DNA from: Ariolimax columbianus
Taxonomy: Eukaryota > Mollusca > Gastropoda > Stylommatophora > Arionidae
Assembly: GCA_036924085.1 (NCBI GenBank)
Contig: JAVGWX010000004.1
Coordinates: forward strand, 80,368,941-80,432,940
Reading direction: 5' to 3'
Length of the DNA stretch: 64,000 bases
Part shown: one piece after another, positions 41,525-50,929 of the stretch
How positions within the stretch are numbered: position 1 is the first letter of the stretch
How the letters are laid out: every line of letters begins with the position of its first letter
Notes under the pieces: model-generated
Seen by the model: the letters and a program-made list of their open reading frames with translations, nothing else
Databases searched by the model: none
Told to the model about the DNA's origin: nothing
Made by a program: the position numbers and the translations under genes

Positions 41525-41905
41525 CACAGTGAATGAGATAAGAGCAGCCAGCTGTCTGCTTGCATCAGGATCAGTGAACCACATCTGACCAAGACCCTAT
41601 TCTGCCTCCAAGCAGTGGCCCTGGGAACAGCTGCACTGGTGTAGTCTTGCTAAGAGAATAGGGATCACAGTTGGAAGACAAAACCCAGTACTAACAAAAC
41701 CCAGTACTAACAAAAGCCAGTACTAACAAAACCCAGTACTAACAAAAGCCAGTACTAACAAAACCCAGCACTAACAAAAGCCAGTACTAACAAAACCCAG
41801 TACTAATAAAAGCCAGTCGAAATCTGATGTATTGAAAGCCAAAGACACAAATACTGCAGCCTCTCTGTAAAATATGACAAAACGTCCTTTTCAGGACAAA
41901 CGTAA
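41525..41905 (+). repeat. SINE-A copy with an internal 16-bp array
   Basis: Sense copy: GCATCAGGATCAGTGAACCAC, CACTGGTGTAGTCTTGCTAAG, then about eight units of 16 bp (CCCAGTACTAACAAAA) at 41684-41817, GCCAGTCGAAATCTGATG (core), GCCTCTCTGTAAAATATGAC and an AGAAGGAGAAG tail. The 16-bp unit is the SINE's own CCGGTACTAAAAAA segment next to the core, locally amplified. Confidence 0.75.
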
Positions 41906-41989
41906 AAGAAGGAGAAGATATAAAACATTTCATTATTTTCACACTTAAACCAACACATTCTCACATATTCTTATATTATTCTCGGTGTC

Positions 41990-42990
41990 AGTCTGGCAGA
42001 TGTGCCGTACGAGAGGAAGACAACAATTTTCTGTATGCGTACCGATCTTTTGCAGTGTTATACCAATGCGGATTTAGGTCTTTGGTCAGTCCATCTCGCC
42101 ATCGCATAGGCGGGCAACTCCATGGACGTGTACAGGCATATGGCCACCAAAATGTTGTTCTACAAGTCTATCTGCTGTCAGACATGCACACCACATGTCC
42201 AGCCCAATGATGCTTGCGTGATATCGCTACTACCACAATGTCTTGATACAAAGTTTGATATCGAATTTCTTCGTTCTGGATCTTATCCTGTATCAACATT
42301 TTTAGTATGCGAAGTTCCAATACTCTCTGAGTGACTCGGAGCGTCTCAGCATCTGTTTTGGCAAAATTCCACACTTCCCATTCATAAATCATTGCTGGAA
42401 TGACCATGGAATTGAAAGTGTGTGCTCTTGCCCTGGTGTCTTTCATCTCTTGGAGTATTGGCTGAATGGAGTTGAAGGAATTCCAAGCTGCTTTTCGTTG
42501 TCTAATGAATTTGTGGTCGATTTTGTGGTTGGCATTTATCTTTTGGCCTTGGGAACTAAGGCGCTAGTTCGGTCAGGCACAACATACTGATTAGGAAGAC
42601 ATATGTCAGGGTCCGGTACTAACCATGACCACTATATCTCTTCTATGTAGCGTTCCCTGAAAACAGTCTGTTTTCAAGGCAATCTGGCTGACGAGATGTG
42701 GATTGGCATGATCCTCATAGTAGTGAGTGTCACGCAGCTGAAACCAAGCATTGCATAACCGCCTGGAGGACCCCTTTCCACCTTCATCGGCACACTCGGG
42801 ATGTGAGGAAAGCTATTACAACCTGCCACTTAATGCCCTTTTTAGAGCACACAAAAGAGTAAACTTACTCATTGTGGGCGTTCAGCAACAACAACAATAA
42901 CAACAATCTCTTGGTCTAGGCAGATATAGGAGGAGTTGACATCCTCGGTGGTTTCCTCTCCTAGCTTGAAGTCCTGCTTTGGACAGTAAA
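41990..42990 (-). pseudogene. LINE C-terminal fragment, split by SINE-B
   Basis: Minus strand, right to left: KLGEETTEDVNSSYICLDQE (42985-42905), SINE-B, then AWNSFNSIQPILQEMKDTRA, HTFNSMVIPAMIYEWEVWNF, LRVTQRVLELRILKMLIQDK, ISRKHHWAGHVVCMSDSR and a tail to about 41990. The 'VIPAxxYxxExW', 'TQRxxERRML' and 'WAGHVxRM' order is the ORF2 C-terminus of RTE/CR1-like LINEs. Confidence 0.75.
42565..42895 (+). repeat. SINE-B copy inserted in a LINE fragment
   Basis: Sense copy from TTCGGTCAGGCACAACATACTG to CTCATTGTGGGCGTTCAGC, with the tail AACAACAACAATAACAACAA. The flanks TCTTTTGGCCTTGG and TCTCTTGGTCTAGG agree at 11 of 14 positions and may be an aged target duplication. Confidence 0.85.
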
Positions 42991-43284
42991 ATTCTAGACA
43001 TTAAATATATGAAATTCCACTCCAATTAAAATATAAAATGAAGAAATAGCAAGGATGGTCACATTTACATACCTCAGAAGCCCAGATACACAAGATGGTT
43101 GAATAGTCAAATAGATCAAAAGTAGAATAAAGAAAGTCAGAGCAGCTTTTGCTAGCTTAAACAATGTTTGGAAATCTTACAAGTGCAGTATAAACACCAA
43201 ACAAAGATTAAACAAGAGTTCCATACTTTCTGTGCTTATCTAAGGTGTGAGGGAAATGTCAACATTTTTATCCTGTCCTACAAT

Positions 43285-43760
43285 ATGTCTGAGAAAAATG
43301 TATAGAATTTTCTGGTCGAACAAAATCCCAACTGATGGTTGCTATCGGAGTAATGAAGAAGATGTGTGCACCATTATGACTGGTTGATGCTATAATTGGA
43401 TCAGCCATGTTTTAGGAAGAGAACCTGACACCATCACTAGAACCGCTATGGTATGGACCTTAGAAGGAAGGTGAAAAGTCAAACTAAGACAATTTGGCGA
43501 AGAACTGTAGAAACTGTGATGGAAATTATGAACTAGAACTGGGATGGCTGCAGACCAGGTGAAGTGGAGGGAGTTTGTTGCTGGTCTTAAAGATACCACC
43601 AAGCATGACAGTCACTGACCACTTTGTCGATCACTGATCAACGGCTTAAGAAGTGGAGGGAGTTTGTTGCTGTTCTTAAAGATACCACCAAGCATGTTGG
43701 TCAATGACCACTTTGCCAATGACTGACCAAGAATCTATGAAAAAGATGATTCAAAACAAA
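43285..43760 (+). pseudogene. LINE C-terminal fragment with local duplication
   Basis: Sense pieces: WLLSE**RRCVHHYDWLM, LDQPCFRKRT, KNCRNCDGNYELELGW, resembling the 'WIGHVLRRExD...GxRKxGRPxxTWRRTV' end. The segment GAAGTGGAGGGAGTTTGTTG with its following 70 bp occurs twice (about 43560-43650 and 43650-43740). Confidence 0.55.
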
Positions 43761-44137
43761 TTTAGAAATGACCACTACAAGTGGATACCAATTCTTGGTA
43801 CTGACTTTTTGTAAAGAGCACCACAACATACACGGTCCTTAGGGAAAAACGCCAGTCACCTGGTCACACAATGGCTTTAATATCCTGGTATCACCAGAAA
43901 GACTGTTTATTGTTAATACGATGTGCCTTAACCCTATAATTGGCAAACATTCAAAACAAACAGAAAAACTGGAAGAAGAGCAGCCTGGAGTGCAGAACAC
44001 AAAAACACACAAAGACACATGGTCACAACTTAAGATACAGCAATCTTGCTCCAATATAATCAACAGATTACCAATAACTAAGTTTGAATAGGGAGGGACT
44101 TTTGCAAAAGCAGGCAAAATAACACTTACCAACAACA

Positions 44138-44335
44138 TAGAATGGTAATGACATGATGATGTCAAGTGCCGTCTCCGCACCGAATGTTGGCTGCAATGGA
44201 TCTCCAACGTTCTCTGTCTCTTGCCTTGATAGTTTAATCCAACAGACTGTTGTCAGTCCATATCTTGATGGAGTCTTCCTCTTATAGTGCTGTCTTCCTC
44301 TTGCATGCGTACTGTTCACCTTTCCCTCCAGTATT
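44138..44335 (-). pseudogene. LINE C-terminal fragment
   Basis: One minus-strand frame reads WTDNSLLD, then ARDRERWRSIAANIRCGDGT and a stop, the typical ORF2 end. Another frame is open (83 aa) and is followed by a good GTAAGTG, which imitates a host exon. Confidence 0.65.
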
Positions 44336-44379
44336 GTTTTCAGAAGTGTGCCATTGCTGTTTCTTAATATGTCAAAAAT

Positions 44380-47300
44380 ATTTTGAATTCATATACCTGG
44401 GAAACTCTATTTTATCCGATGGATGCAGGAGCTGGAAACGCCTGGTATCGGGCTAAGGGCGCACCAGAGACCATAGTTGGTAAGCGGCCAGAACAATGTC
44501 CAGAAAGCAATGGCAACCTACTGGATGTAAAATGCCAAGAAACCTATGACAGTCGAGAGAAACGAAACTCAAAGATCTGATGGTGAGGCCCTCAGACCAG
44601 GCAGATCATCGACGCCAACTGGGGAAGAGAGGCCAATTTCAAAGTCAGTACAAGTAATAGAGATGACGGCCTAAAGCCTGACTGCATTACAGTGGACAAC
44701 TCTGAAATAGGACTAAAAACAAAACTAAGAATAGGCACCTGGAATGTCAGGAGCCTATACCAGGGCAAGTTATTCATGATCGGAAGAGAAATGAAGAGAA
44801 CCAAGATAGAGATTCTTGGAGTCTCTGAGCATAGATGGGCCGGTCAAGGGCACTGTACCAGCTCCTCAGGAGAAACATTTATATACTCTGGGACGGACAA
44901 GGGTGGAAAAAGCGGGGTCGGCTTTATTCTGTCAAAGAAGACAGCACCTTCACTACTCGGTTACAATCCAGTCAACGACCGCATAATTGTAATCAGACTA
45001 AAGAAAAAGACTAGAAATTTAACAATAATTCAAGTGTATGCACCAACATCAGCAGCAGACGATTGTGAAATGGATGATTTTTATAACACCTTGCAAGAAG
45101 CGATGGAAAAAGTTGAAAAAAGAGACATCTTGGTCATCATTGGAGATTTCAATGCGAAAGTCGGAGAGGAAAGAGCCGAAGAGGAGAGAAGTGTTCGAGG
45201 ACCTTTTGGTTTGGGACACAGAAATGAGCGAGGAGAAAGACTGGTTGAATTCTGCACGGAAAACAACCTCTCCATTGCCAACACCTTCTTCAAACAACAT
45301 CCACGAAGACTGTACACGTGGACCTCCCCGGATGGCAACAGCAGAAACCAAATAGACTACATCCTAGTGCAACAAAGATGGAGATCAAATGTGCTGGCGA
45401 CAAAAACACTGCCAGGAGCAGACTGCGATACGGACCACGAATTACTGTTTGCAGTTTTCCAAACAAGACTACGCAGGATCTACAAAGGTTGCCAGCCAAT
45501 ACGCTTCGATGTATCAGCAATACCTACTGAATACAACATCAAAGTAGAAAACAAATTTGAGGCGTTGCTTGCTATACAGGAAGAGATGACATCTGAGGAG
45601 TTGACATCGTACGCAAGGGAGATTTTGATCTCGACAGCAAAAGAAATGATTCCAAAGATATTGCACAAGACACAGAGCTATATAACAGACGAAACACAGA
45701 AACTCATTGCAGAAAGGCAACAATTAAAACAAATGGGAAGTAAGGGGACCAACACAGCATATAAAAACTGCGCAAGAAAAGTTAGAAGAGAAATAAGAAA
45801 AGATAAAAGAAAATACATAGTAGAAACATGTAAGGATATAGAAAACCGACAACAACAAGGCAAAGAAAGAGATGCATTCAAAGCAATAAGACCACTGACA
45901 AGGGAATTCCGTCCGGTTCCACATGTCATAAATGACGAAGAGGATAACACACTAACAGAAACCAAAGACATACTGAATAGATGGAGAGAGTACTGCAGAA
46001 CCATGTATGGAGACAGCACAAAGCGCTTAGTTACAATCCTACCAAAGGATGAGAAAGAACCTGAACCAACATTGGAAGAAGTACGCTCTGCAATTAAAAG
46101 CCTGAAAAAGGGAAAGTCCCCAGGATGCGATGATATCCCAGCAGAGCTAATACAAGCAGGAGGAGAGGCATGTGCTCGAGTCTACCACAAGCTGTGTAAA
46201 CAGATATGGCACAGTGCAGAGTGGCCAGAAGCATGGAAGAAATCAATTTATATTCCCCTCCCCAAAAAAGGCAACCTGAAGCTGTGCACGAACTACCGAA
46301 CAATCGCACTGATCAGCCATGCTAGCAAGATACTCTTGCGAGTCCTATTAAGAAGGATAGAGAAAAGGTTTGAATCTGAAATTCACGTAGTCCAGGCAGG
46401 TTTTAGGAAAGACAGAGGGACCCGGGACCACATATTCAATTTAAGGAATATCTATGAAAAATGTAGAGAGTTTAATGTAGACCTGTACACATGTTTCATT
46501 GATTACACTAAGGCCTTCGACACGGTAAAACATCAAAATCTGTGGAGAATCATGAAGGAAATGGGGTTTCCTTTGCATATAGTCCATCTCATTGAAACAT
46601 TATACCAAGATCAACAAGCCGCTGTCCGAGTATCTGGGCAAACATCAGATTGGTTTGCAGTACAAAAGGGAGTCCGACAGGGATGTATACTCTCACCTTA
46701 TCTGTACAACATATATGCGGAATGTATAATGAGAAATGTGCGAGAAGATGAGAACATTGAAAGTTTCGACCCATTTACGATTGGGGGGTACGAGATTCCA
46801 GAGTTACGATATGCAGATGACACAGTGATACTATCAAGAAGTGCGGAAGGGCTAGAGCAGCTACTTTCAGCCGTTAATGGACATAGTAAAGATCAAAATC
46901 TGTTCATAAACATAAACAAAACAAAGATAATGACCACTGATAAAACACAATGTCAGCATACATTTACAGTGGGTGGTGAGGAAATAGATCAGGTTACACA
47001 TTTTGAATATCTGGGCTCCAGAATCGACAAAAATGGTGACTGCTCGAAGGAAATCAGAAGAAGACTAGCTATGGCAATGCAGAGACTGAACAGCCTGAAG
47101 AAATTATGGCAGGGCACCAACAAAACGATAAAAGTAAAAGTCTTGAGAGCCTGTGTTTTTCCTGTGGCAGCTTATGGCTGTGAAGCATGGACGATTACCA
47201 AAACTTCTAGACAAAGAATCGAATCCTTCGAGGCAAAATGTTACAGAAAGATCCTCAGAATACCCTGGACAGAGAAAAGAACAAATGTAGACATTCGGCA

Positions 47301-47590
47301 AGAGTTGAGCATAGAGGAGAACTGGTTTATCAATTCCATTTTGGCTAGAAAATGCAAATACTTTGGTCACATCAAGAGACACAACGGTCTTGAGAGGACG
47401 GTGATGGAAGGTATGGTGCCAGGCAAAAGAGGAAGGGGTAGACCAAGAAGACGATGGCACCAAGATATCCAGGAGTGCCTGAGTATGACAGTGGCGGAAG
47501 CTGGAGTTTTGGCAAGGGAACGAGTTTCTTTCAGACAGACTGTGATGGGAGCGACGTTCTACAAAGGACATGCTACATGAGAAGGATGCA
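44380..47590 (+). mobile_element. RTE-clade LINE with intact ORF
   Basis: A leader of about 300 bp, one long ORF and almost no 3' UTR before older LINE debris begins at about 47590. The element lies in the intron between MADD exons 5 and 4, antisense to the gene. The 5' boundary is uncertain and no target duplication was recognised. Confidence 0.8.
44692..47580 (+). CDS. RTE-clade LINE endonuclease-reverse transcriptase
   Basis: Open frame of 962 codons, usual length for RTE/BovB-type elements. The endonuclease (about residues 12-245) shows RIGTWNVRSLYQGK, SEHRW, VYAPTS, IIGDFNAKVG, NQIDYILV and DTDHELL (TDH in place of SDH). RT (about 460-760) shows LKKGKSPGCDDIPAEL, NYRTIALIS, QAGFRKDRGTRDHI, DYTKAFDTV, GVRQGCILSPYL and the catalytic YADD near residue 706. 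The C-terminus has GCEAWTITK and GRGRPRRRWHQD. The product nicks target DNA and reverse-transcribes its own RNA. Proteins like it are often mislabelled craniofacial development protein 2. No stop or frameshift is seen, so it may be recently active. Confidence 0.93.
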   Translation: MDNSEIGLKTKLRIGTWNVRSLYQGKLFMIGREMKRTKIEILGVSEHRWAGQGHCTSSSGETFIYSGTDKGGKSGVGFILSKKTAPSLLGYNPVNDRIIVIRLKKKTRNLTIIQVYAPTSAADDCEMDDFYNTLQEAMEKVEKRDILVIIGDFNAKVGEERAEEERSVRGPFGLGHRNERGERLVEFCTENNLSIANTFFKQHPRRLYTWTSPDGNSRNQIDYILVQQRWRSNVLATKTLPGADCDTDHELLFAVFQTRLRRIYKGCQPIRFDVSAIPTEYNIKVENKFEALLAIQEEMTSEELTSYAREILISTAKEMIPKILHKTQSYITDETQKLIAERQQLKQMGSKGTNTAYKNCARKVRREIRKDKRKYIVETCKDIENRQQQGKERDAFKAIRPLTREFRPVPHVINDEEDNTLTETKDILNRWREYCRTMYGDSTKRLVTILPKDEKEPEPTLEEVRSAIKSLKKGKSPGCDDIPAELIQAGGEACARVYHKLCKQIWHSAEWPEAWKKSIYIPLPKKGNLKLCTNYRTIALISHASKILLRVLLRRIEKRFESEIHVVQAGFRKDRGTRDHIFNLRNIYEKCREFNVDLYTCFIDYTKAFDTVKHQNLWRIMKEMGFPLHIVHLIETLYQDQQAAVRVSGQTSDWFAVQKGVRQGCILSPYLYNIYAECIMRNVREDENIESFDPFTIGGYEIPELRYADDTVILSRSAEGLEQLLSAVNGHSKDQNLFININKTKIMTTDKTQCQHTFTVGGEEIDQVTHFEYLGSRIDKNGDCSKEIRRRLAMAMQRLNSLKKLWQGTNKTIKVKVLRACVFPVAAYGCEAWTITKTSRQRIESFEAKCYRKILRIPWTEKRTNVDIRQELSIEENWFINSILARKCKYFGHIKRHNGLERTVMEGMVPGKRGRGRPRRRWHQDIQECLSMTVAEAGVLARERVSFRQTVMGATFYKGHAT

Positions 47591-48135
47591 GTTAAGGCAG
47601 ATCGGGTTTGCTGTCTCCGCTATGAACCACCTTCGCCAGGTGTGGAATAATGGCAGACTCTCTCTCTCTGAACTAAAAATTGTATTTATCAGATGTGTGT
47701 GAATCCTGTCCTCCTGTATGGCTCAGAAACTTGGACCCTACTTAAGCAGGGTATATCAAGACTCAATGCCTTTCATTTGCACGACCAGCGCGACCAGCGA
47801 CGCATTCTCAGTGGTACGATCTCGTCCGTAATGTCGAGGTGTTTGTAAAGACAAGTCTTTCCTCCATCTCGGATACTCTCGTCCGCCACCGCCTGTCTGT
47901 GTTTGGTCACATGGTCTGACTGGATTGGGAAGTTCCGGCACACCAGATAATGTCCAAGTCAGCTAAGTGTAACAACTGTCTCCCACCGGCGGGCTGGAGG
48001 CGTGGGAGTGGCCGCCCCTGTTCTACATGGCTCCGACAGATAGCAGTCGCTCCTTCGGCATTGAATGAGGTTTGGCTACAAGCCTCAGCAGATGGACATG
48101 GTAGTGGTCGATCGACGTAATGGGCCCTAGAGGCC
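47590..48135 (+). pseudogene. Second LINE C-terminal fragment behind the RTE
   Basis: Sense pieces: RQIGFAVSAMNHLRQVWNNG, RLSLSELKIVFIRCV, then in other frames LYGSETWTLLKQGISRLNAF, LSVFGHMV, and CSTWLRQIAVAP...NEVWLQASADG. It is a different LINE family from the RTE in front of it: 'MNHLRQVWxxxxLS' and 'GSETW' occur in RTE/Jockey-like elements of molluscs. It is degenerate. Confidence 0.7.
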
Positions 48136-48229
48136 TAGGTGAACATTATTACATTAATTTGTAAGTAAGGATCTCGATTTCATGTCTGTGTGGCATATTG
48201 AGAATATGGTGTTCAGGTCAGGTCAGATC

Positions 48230-48700
48230 ATCCCGTAACCGGTGAGGTCATTGGGGTACACATGAAGACATCCTCACAACACCACGCCACCCTTCTCTGT
48301 CAGATGCTGCTGCCTGTGACTCTTCTGGTCGGAGATTGGTCCATTCTTTTATGTTGTCCTCCCATCTCTTTTTGGGACGGCATCTTCGTCGTCTGCCATG
48401 CACCTTTCCGTGGAGGATTGTATTTGCAAGACCATTTGATCTTGATATATGACCGTACCAAGCGAGTTTCCTTCTTTTGACAGTTGCTAAGAGGTGTTAG
48501 GCCCTTAATTTGTATCTCCTTCAGTAATTCTTTTCCCATCCCCAATGACATCATGACTTCCCTATATGTTCGCTTTTCCTTCCGTGAGATATGGCCCATT
48601 CATCTGTATTACCACATTTCAAAGGCCTCCATTTTATCCCCAAGCTGTTCATCATCTGTATTTCTGCACCATAGAGTACAAGACGAATATATATATATAT
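48230..48700 (-). pseudogene. LINE C-terminal fragment
   Basis: Minus strand: YREVMMSLGMGKELLKEIQI (about 48565), KRRKLAWYGHISRSNGLANT, ILHGKVHGRRRRCRPKKRWE, DNIKEWTNL, ASDREGWRGVV. This is a well-preserved ORF2 C-terminus ('WYGHIxR', 'GxRRRGRPxxRWxDNIxEW', 'DRxxWR'). Related fragments: 61390-61600, 54965-55235, 34843-35115. Confidence 0.8.
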
Positions 48701-48824
48701 ATATATAATCTGATGACCCAAATTTTCTGCGTATTTGTTAATTATCTGGATGTTAATATATTTTTCACAATGTTAAACTAGTTTTTAGTTTCCTATTCTC
48801 TTCTTCACTTCCATCTCACATCTG

Positions 48825-49200
48825 ATAGTTTGTTTGTCCATCACAAGTGATGAAGACCACTCTCTTTGTTCCGCCATGTGGACAGTCGTATCTCTTGCTG
48901 TGTCCGCTGAAATGGGTGATTTGCGCGGAGATTTGGATTAAAGTGAGGAAGAAACTGCGCCTTTTGTCAACCTCACTCACAGAGCCTAAGCTACCTTTTG
49001 CCAGTGGCAAGACATTCATCGAGACGACTGGAGATAGCATAGGATGAAGATTTTGCCTCAGGGTTACCACCGAAGCCTTTCCGTAAACGCAGGGTAGAAA
49101 GTTGGGAAGGCATCTAACGCAGTTTGTCGTGCCTTTTCGCTAACCACAAGAGGTCGTATGGACAACACTCAGCGTGTGAGTGAGTCTGGCATCTCTCCCC
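48825..49200 (-). repeat. SINE-D copy, body
   Basis: Antisense body shared with 51620-51945: TCACAAGTGATGAAGACC, TTGGATTAAAGTGAGGAAGAAACTGCGCC, AACCTCACTCACAGAGC, GCCAGTGGCAAGACATTC, GAGACGACTGGAG. The tRNA-like head is not clear here. A further scrap lies at 52560-52680. Confidence 0.6.
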
Positions 49201-49374
49201 AGCTGTATTCAGTTCTCACATCTACCATCATTTATTATGATCTGTCCAAGATACAAGACACTATTTACCTGTTCCAGCATATCTCTGTTTAATTTGATGT
49301 TCACATGCCAACCTGGTAAAATGAAACTAAAACATAAAATTAGACACCAAATTCAATCTTCATTCAGCACTCAC

Positions 49375-49554
49375 CCAATTTGTCTCCATCTCACTATCCG
49401 AAAGGGCAGATCGGATACTTTGGTGATTAACATGGTTCCTCCTCCTTCCAGAGCCCTCTCTCTCCGATCTCGTACTAATCATAGTACTGGCCTCGGAAAT
49501 CTCAGAATCCTCGCTTTGAAACTTGCGGTCCATCCTCCCAGTCTTTATGAGTTC
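49375..49554 (-). CDS. MADD: MADD homologue, exon 4 of those in the window
   Basis: Coding exon of 180 nt (60 codons), phase 0 at both ends. The acceptor is CTTTACAG before 49554 and the donor is GTGAGT after 49375. It encodes ELIKTGRMDRKFQSEDSEIS, EASTMISTRSEREGSGRRRN and HVNHQSIRSALSDSEMETNW. The SSQDSEVSTVVS and LSDSEIETN landmarks of the vertebrate MADD linker are recognisable; the rest is low-complexity and serine-rich. It is separated from exon 5 by a 9.7-kb intron full of retroelements. Confidence 0.88.
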
Positions 49555-49559
49555 CTGTA

Positions 49560-50185
49560 AAGTTGGCAAGCACACGCAACAATTAATTTTCTGGCAGTTC
49601 TACTAGTGAAGCATGTTCTAGAACACAGAACTGCAAGCTTATTCTGTGTCCAGAAGTTGTGTCAGTGAGTGAATGGTGAGTCATATATATCTTTAGCTAA
49701 TCAATTAATGTAGTAATTATAACAAAACAAGTGTCCAGAATTTTATAACCAGAAAAAGGATTGGCTCTGAGGGCTAGATATGAAGCAGAACTGGGAAAGC
49801 CCCAGGCTGGACAAAGCCATCGTATAGTCTGCGAGCCGGCCGAATTCTGAACATGCCTTCTGTCTTCCGGTTGAATCACCCCAACTATGCAGAGGCACCT
49901 CCACAGCATCGCCAGTGTTGGCTGACATTTAACAGCAAACTCAGAAGTCATATGGACTAGGGAAATTCGACTGCCTAATTAAAATAAACCATTGTGACAA
50001 CAGAACTAATACGGACAAGTGGAGTCAGACTATCTAAAGCTGTTGCAGTTAAAAGTTGTAGTTTGACTTTAGAATTTGACTTTTTCCATCACCAGGATGA
50101 TGCATTTTAACTTTTCCTATGCCAAGGTAGTGGAATGTACATATTTTCTTTTGTTGTTTTGTGCCTCTATACAGGATGTTGGGAA
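49560..50185. other. MADD intron, no feature recognised
   Basis: No family-level match. Minus-strand ORFs at 49697-49951 are short, with no known motif. Confidence 0.4.
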
Positions 50186-50189
50186 GGAA

Positions 50190-50512
50190 GACTAAGGTCT
50201 GGTAAGGCACAACATACTGATCAGACATGTTAGGGTCAGGTAAAATATACTGGGCTTCCTCGTAGCCTTCTTGGAAAAGGGCTGTTTTCATGGCACCCTG
50301 GCTAACGAGGTGAAGGATCGACGTGATCCCCGTAGTAGTGAGCGACACACTGATGAAGCCAAGCATAGCACAATCGCCTAGAAGATCTCAGTCCACCTTC
50401 ATCAGCACACTCAGGATGTGATGAAAGCTATTGCAACTTACCACTTAATGTCCTTTTCAGGGCACACAAAAGAGTAAACCTACTCATTGTGAGCATTCGA
50501 TACAACGATACA
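50190..50512 (+). repeat. SINE-B copy
   Basis: Sense copy: GGTCTGGTAAGGCACAACATACTG, CATGGCACCCTGGCTAACGAGG, CCGTAGTAGTGAGCGACACAC, GGGCACACAAAAGAGTAAACC, CTCATTGTGAGCATTCGATACAACG. It is placed tail-to-tail with the next copy. Confidence 0.85.
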
Positions 50513-50524
50513 GAATGTTGGTGA

Positions 50525-50925
50525 TGGAAGAGTTTAGTTGTTGAATGCCCACAATTAGTAAGTTTACTCTTTTGTGCGTCCTGAAAAAGATGTAAATTGG
50601 TGAGTTGTAGTGGCTTTCCTCCCATCCCAAGCATGCTGATGAAGATGAGCCGCGGCCCTCCAGACGATTGTACTATGCTTGACTTCATCTGCGTGGTGCT
50701 CACTACTATAGGGATCACATTGATCTAGATCTTGTCAGCCAGTCTGCCTTAAAAACAGCCAGTTTCCAGGAAACGCTACAAGGAAGAGAGATTATGGTCT
50801 CGGTCACTGTATTGTGCCTGACCCTGACACGACGTCCCGGTTACTGTATTGTACCCGACCCTGACGCAACGTCCTGGTCAGTATGTTGTGCCTGACTGGA
50901 CTAGCGTCTCAGTTCCCTGAAGGGG
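50525..50925 (-). repeat. SINE-B copy with repeated 5' end
   Basis: Antisense copy starting AGTTGTTGAATGCCCACAATTAG. Its far end contains the motif GTCACTGTATTGTGCCTGACCCTGAC in three variants (about 50795-50905), an internal tandem growth of the SINE 5' end. It is inverted relative to 50190-50512 with only about 12 bp between the tails. Confidence 0.8.
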
Positions 50926-50929
50926 TTAG

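Noticed and set aside
44068..44319. Minus-strand open frame followed by a perfect GTAAGTG, looking like a MADD exon
   Set aside because: Another frame of the same strand reads ARDRERWRSIAANI with the stop expected for a LINE C-terminus, and exons 4 and 5 already join in phase 0 with recognisable MADD content.
45038..47571. Alternative-frame and antisense ORFs within the RTE
   Set aside because: They overlap the 962-codon LINE ORF and have no domain of their own.
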